Shown: positions 55,595 to 59,159 of the stretch, in pieces
Layout of the letters: each line of letters begins with the position of its first letter
Numbering within the stretch: the stretch's first letter is position 1
NCBI GenBank assembly: GCA_020060845.1
Contig: JAGUZK010000060.1
Coordinates: forward strand, 1-59,159
Direction: 5' to 3'
DNA from: Candidatus Woesebacteria bacterium
GTDB taxonomy: Bacteria > Patescibacteriota > Microgenomatia > UBA8517
DNA: 59,159 nt
Notes under the pieces: generated by a model
The model's input: the letters and a program-made list of their open reading frames with translations, nothing else
Databases searched by the model: none
Told to the model about the DNA's origin: nothing
Translations under genes and position numbers: made by a program

Positions 55595-56299
55595 TTGGTT
55601 GTGAAAAACAACATTTATTTTATTTCCTTTGGTAAAGGAAAAACGGCTTTGATTTTTCTTCATGGCTGGCAGCAAAATGGAAAATCATTTTTGAGTCTTG
55701 TTCCTTATCTTTATAAAAGTTACAAAATTTATCTGCTTGATATGCCAGGTTTTGGGAAATCGCCATTTAACCCCGATTTGAAAAACTCTTATGATTATGC
55801 GGATCTAATTTATTTTTGGATCAAGAGAAAAAGGATTTCAAAACTTGTCTTGGTAGGCCATTCTTTTGGTGGAAAGGTGGCAAGTTTAGTAGCTAGCCGT
55901 TATCCAAGTTTGTTGAAGAGTTTAATACTCGTTTCATCTTCCGGAATACTGCATCCTCGATTTTATTATCCATTTCTGCCTTTGCTAAAGAGGGTTCCTT
56001 TTTTTTGTGGGTTTAGAGATTTATTGCTAAGCCGAGACTACAAAGAAGCGGGGGTAATACTTCCTGTTTTTAAGAATATAGTGAAGGAGGATCTAAGAGA
56101 TGATTTTGCTAAAATAAAAACTCCTACTTTGATATTGTGGGGAGAAGACGATAAAGAATTACCAGTTCAAGATGCCTATGTTATTAATAGTCTTATTAAA
56201 GGTTCTTGCATTAAAATAATAAAAGGCGCAGGCCACTTTCCTTTTGTTGACAATCCTAAAAGGATAGCTTCTCTTATAGATAATTTTATAAAGAAATGA
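55595..56299 (+). CDS. Alpha/beta hydrolase (start TTG 55595 or GTG 55601)
   Basis: LIFLHGWQQNGKSF, LVGHSFGGKVA, GAGHFPFVDNP. Confidence 0.9.
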   Translation: MVVKNNIYFISFGKGKTALIFLHGWQQNGKSFLSLVPYLYKSYKIYLLDMPGFGKSPFNPDLKNSYDYADLIYFWIKRKRISKLVLVGHSFGGKVASLVASRYPSLLKSLILVSSSGILHPRFYYPFLPLLKRVPFFCGFRDLLLSRDYKEAGVILPVFKNIVKEDLRDDFAKIKTPTLILWGEDDKELPVQDAYVINSLIKGSCIKIIKGAGHFPFVDNPKRIASLIDNFIKK

Positions 56300-57459
56300 T
56301 GATAAATTTGAGAAAATTACTTTATCTTTTACAGCTTGAAGAGTATCAAACAGAAAGGTATTACAAATGGCTTGAAAAAAACAAAATTGACTCTCTTGAG
56401 GAAATAAAGAAAAAATTGGTTTTTACTCCTAGGATTATTTTAACTTTCCCCATCTCTTTTCTACTTCTGCCATTTTTAGGTCAAGAAAAGGCTGTTGGCA
56501 CATCAAATAAGATTATAGGTATTACTTTCAGGTTATTGGAAGAAATTATTGTATCTTTAGCAAAAATAAAGTTATCTTTTCACCCGAAACTTAAAAGGAT
56601 AGTTATCGCAGGTAGTTATGGTAAGACTACATTTAAAGAAAAGCTAGCCTTTGTTCTTGAAAAAAAATACAATATTCTTAAAACGCCGGGAAATATTAAT
56701 ACAAGGGTAGGAATAGCCTCCTTGATTCTTAAGAATTTGAGCAAAAAACACCAAGTTCTTATTCTGGAAGCTGGAGCCTATAAAAAAGGAGAAATCAGAA
56801 AAATCTGCGAGCTTGTTAGGCCTGATTATGGTGTTATAACCATATTTGGCTGGATGCACCTTGAGAGGTTTGGAAGCTTGAAAAATATAAAAGAAGCTAA
56901 ATCGGAGTTAATTCCTTTTATTTCGGATAAGAACAATCTTTTTGTTCCAAAGTTATCCCATAGTTTTATAGATTTTGATAAGACGATAGAAAAAATAGGC
57001 TCATCTATGAAAATTAGTCTGAAAGATATAAGAGAAAGATTAGGAAATTTTCCAGGTGTTGCCCATAGAGTTGAGGAAAAGAAAGAAAACAAAAATATTT
57101 TGGTAATTGATGATTCTTATAATTCAAATCCTCTTGGTTTTAAGAGAGCTGTTGACAAGCTCAAAGGTTACAAAGGGCAGAAAATATTGATAACGCCGGG
57201 CATGATAGAGCTTGGAAAAGAGCAGTACAGATTGAACTTTGAGGCAGCACAATATGCTGCTAATTTTGTAGACATATTTGTGATTGTTGGGGATACAAAT
57301 AAGAAGGCTTTGTGGAGAGGAGCAAATTCAGCTAAAAATAAAGATCTAAAAATTTTGTTTGCAGACAGTAAAAGCAACATTCAGGATTGGCTTATGCCGC
57401 ATATTAGACCACCAGCAGTTATTTTAATTGAAAACGAGTTGCCGGATCACTATTTTTAA
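56296..57459 (+). CDS. MurF-like Mur ligase with hydrophobic N-terminal region
   Basis: IAGSYGKTTFKEKLAFVLE, TPGNINTRVGIAS, LEAGAYKKGEI, VIDDSYNSNPLGFKRAVDKL. Confidence 0.85.
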   Translation: MMINLRKLLYLLQLEEYQTERYYKWLEKNKIDSLEEIKKKLVFTPRIILTFPISFLLLPFLGQEKAVGTSNKIIGITFRLLEEIIVSLAKIKLSFHPKLKRIVIAGSYGKTTFKEKLAFVLEKKYNILKTPGNINTRVGIASLILKNLSKKHQVLILEAGAYKKGEIRKICELVRPDYGVITIFGWMHLERFGSLKNIKEAKSELIPFISDKNNLFVPKLSHSFIDFDKTIEKIGSSMKISLKDIRERLGNFPGVAHRVEEKKENKNILVIDDSYNSNPLGFKRAVDKLKGYKGQKILITPGMIELGKEQYRLNFEAAQYAANFVDIFVIVGDTNKKALWRGANSAKNKDLKILFADSKSNIQDWLMPHIRPPAVILIENELPDHYF

Positions 57460-58577
57460 AGCTTTGTTTTCTCGAGAATCTTGCTTCTGAATGAAAAAGA
57501 TACTGACGCGTTCTCTTTCTTCCTTTCAAGCGCAATGGATACCATTTCGTCTAGCATTTTCTTTGGTTCAACACCACTTGCTTGCCACAGATAAAAGGCC
57601 AGAGATCCAGGTATTGTATTTATTTCATTTATATAGAATTTTTTTGTTTTTGGCTGATAAAGAAAATCAATTCTTGCCATTCCAAAGGCACCAATCTCTC
57701 TGAATGCTATTTTAGCGGCCTCCTGAATTTTTTTGGAAATATTGTCTGGGATAGGAGCAGGTACTATTCTTGAAAGTCCGGCCATTCCTTTTGTCTTTCC
57801 CCCTTTCAAATACTTTTCTTGAAAAGATAAGAATTCATCCTCAATAATAGGCTGTTCGCAAACAGAAGTCTTTAATTCATAGCCTCCCATAACCGCACAG
57901 TTGATATCAACTGATTGCTCAATACCTTGCTCGAGTAGAATTTTATGGTCGAATTTAGAAGCTTTTTTAATAGCTTTTTCCAATTCGTTTCTGTTTTTTA
58001 CTTTAGTTATACCTACGCTTGAACCACAGTTTGCTGGCTTTACAAATATTGGATATTTTAATTTCTTCTCAATCGTTTTTATTGTCTTTTTTTTGTTTTC
58101 TTCAAATTCATTGTCCCAGAACCAAACAAAGGGGCATGCAGGTAGATCTATTTCAGCAAACAATTCTTTTGATAAAACTTTATCCATGCCCAAGACGCTT
58201 CCTGATACTCCGCAACCGGTGTAAGGAATATCATAGAAGTCAAGCAGTCCCTGGATTTTACCGTCTTCTCCAAATGCACCATGCATTATCAGTAAAGCTA
58301 CATCTATTTTTATTATTCTCCTTAAAAGTTTTCCTGCTTTTATACCGCCTTTAACAAACTCAATTTTGTTATCATTTTTAATAGTTTTTTCAATAAAAGT
58401 GCTTAAATCTTTTTTTCTAGGCCACTTGCAAAGGAGGGGGTTATTGTCATGATCAAGGTAAATAAGGTACGGCTTATATTTTTTCTTATCTATCCAGTCA
58501 AGAGCTTGGACGGCTGAGATTATTGAAACTTCATGCTCAGCTGACCTTGCCCCAAATATTACAGCAAGGTTAATCAT
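57456..58577 (-). CDS. ddl: D-alanine--D-alanine ligase
   Basis: VIFGARSAEHEVSIISA, MHGAFGEDGKIQGLLDFYDIPYTGCGVSGSVLGMDK, INEINTIPGS. Confidence 0.95.
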   Translation of the reverse strand: MINLAVIFGARSAEHEVSIISAVQALDWIDKKKYKPYLIYLDHDNNPLLCKWPRKKDLSTFIEKTIKNDNKIEFVKGGIKAGKLLRRIIKIDVALLIMHGAFGEDGKIQGLLDFYDIPYTGCGVSGSVLGMDKVLSKELFAEIDLPACPFVWFWDNEFEENKKKTIKTIEKKLKYPIFVKPANCGSSVGITKVKNRNELEKAIKKASKFDHKILLEQGIEQSVDINCAVMGGYELKTSVCEQPIIEDEFLSFQEKYLKGGKTKGMAGLSRIVPAPIPDNISKKIQEAAKIAFREIGAFGMARIDFLYQPKTKKFYINEINTIPGSLAFYLWQASGVEPKKMLDEMVSIALERKKENASVSFSFRSKILEKTKL

Positions 58578-58582
58578 ACTTT

Positions 58583-58765
58583 TTAAGCCAGCAGACACTG
58601 GTTGTGTGTAAAGAAATTGTTCTCAGCAACGATATCATTAGTGATTAGGCTAATGTAAGGGCTTTCTGTTAGAAGCAACTTTACCCTCTCTGCGCTTATT
58701 AACTTAATATTAATTTTAATTGCCGGATAGTAATTTCTAGGACAATCTTCACCGGGATTATCCAT
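58583..58765 (-). CDS. Small hypothetical ORF upstream of ddl
   Basis: TAGAAT-6 nt-ATG; 60 codons, no recognised family. Confidence 0.4.
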   Translation of the reverse strand: MDNPGEDCPRNYYPAIKINIKLISAERVKLLLTESPYISLITNDIVAENNFFTHNQCLLA

Positions 58766-58828
58766 AAAATTATTCTATCACAAGTGTGCAATTTTTTGCC
58801 TGTTGGGTGATTCTATAACCTTCTCGTG

Positions 58829-58901
58829 TCGGAGTGCCCGGGATCGAACCGGGGACCTCGCGGTCCCAAACCGCGCGCTCTACCAGCTGAGCCACACTCC
58901 G
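58829..58901 (-). tRNA. tRNA-Pro (TGG)
   Basis: CGCGG-TTTGGGA-CCGCG. Confidence 0.95.
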
Positions 58902-58935
58902 ATAATTAAATATGTGAGGCTGATTTAGTTTTTAG

Positions 58936-59021
58936 TGCCGGGGGTGGGAGTCGAACCCACACTTCACAGTTTGTGAAACAGGATTTTAAGTCCTGCGCGT
59001 CTACCATTCCGCCACCTCGGC
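58936..59021 (-). tRNA. tRNA-Leu (TAA)
   Basis: CAGGA-CTTAAAA-TCCTG; class II variable arm. Confidence 0.94.
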
Positions 59022-59080
59022 AATAGCTTATATTTTACTAAAAAAGACAAGATAATTACAGTATAGAGATATTAAGAAGC

Positions 59081-59159
59081 CTAGCTGGATTTTCTTTTTC
59101 CAATTGTTACGACTATATCATAAATAGACTTAGACTCAAGGGGTTTTTCAGATAGGGTA
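59081..59159 (-). CDS. 3' end of a truncated CDS (..TLSEKPLESKSIYDIVVTIGKRKSS*)
   Basis: Open frame running off the window edge. Confidence 0.35.
   Translation of the reverse strand, partial: TLSEKPLESKSIYDIVVTIGKRKSS

Noticed and set aside
1-59159. UGA recoding (as in some CPR lineages)
   Set aside because: Conserved proteins end normally at TGA (e.g. pilD, both with ATGA overlaps) and no in-frame UGA interrupts conserved domains.
1-59159. CRISPR arrays, rRNA genes, IS elements, integrases
   Set aside because: No regularly spaced repeats, rRNA signatures or transposase/recombinase motifs found by reading.

Overview
AT-rich, gene-dense 59 kb bacterial window using the standard code (UGA is a stop). 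Gene content suggests a Patescibacteria/CPR, Microgenomates-like genome; that placement is inference. Left to right: a truncated YfhO-like gene; a type IV pilus/pseudopilin cluster (pilD-like, several pseudopilins, pilM/N/O); khpA-rpsP, rnc with an ACP-like gene, nusB-rpmF, recG, tyrS, PBP1A; a classical thrS-infC-rpmI-rplT-pheS-pheT block; a type III-like restriction-modification locus with a DUF3800 gene inside it; two tandem NlpC/P60-like genes; a housekeeping and envelope region; and 15 tRNA genes (Leu x4, Val x2, Arg x2, Gly x2, Ala, Lys, Phe, Pro, plus one 5'-half tRNA duplication). The most notable signal is regulatory RNA. I can read, base by base, (i) a T-box leader upstream of thrS, (ii) a pheM-like leader-peptide attenuator between rplT and pheS (MQTNEVNSFGFTLA*), and (iii) an ilv/leu-type leader-peptide attenuator (MKSLNLIIISLVLFKGEV*) upstream of an EamA-family transporter. 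A fourth terminator-linked leader, with no peptide, precedes a cell-wall hydrolase gene. Many starts also show a -10 hexamer 6-7 nt before the ATG, the signature of leaderless transcription. No rRNA, CRISPR array, transposase or integrase was seen.
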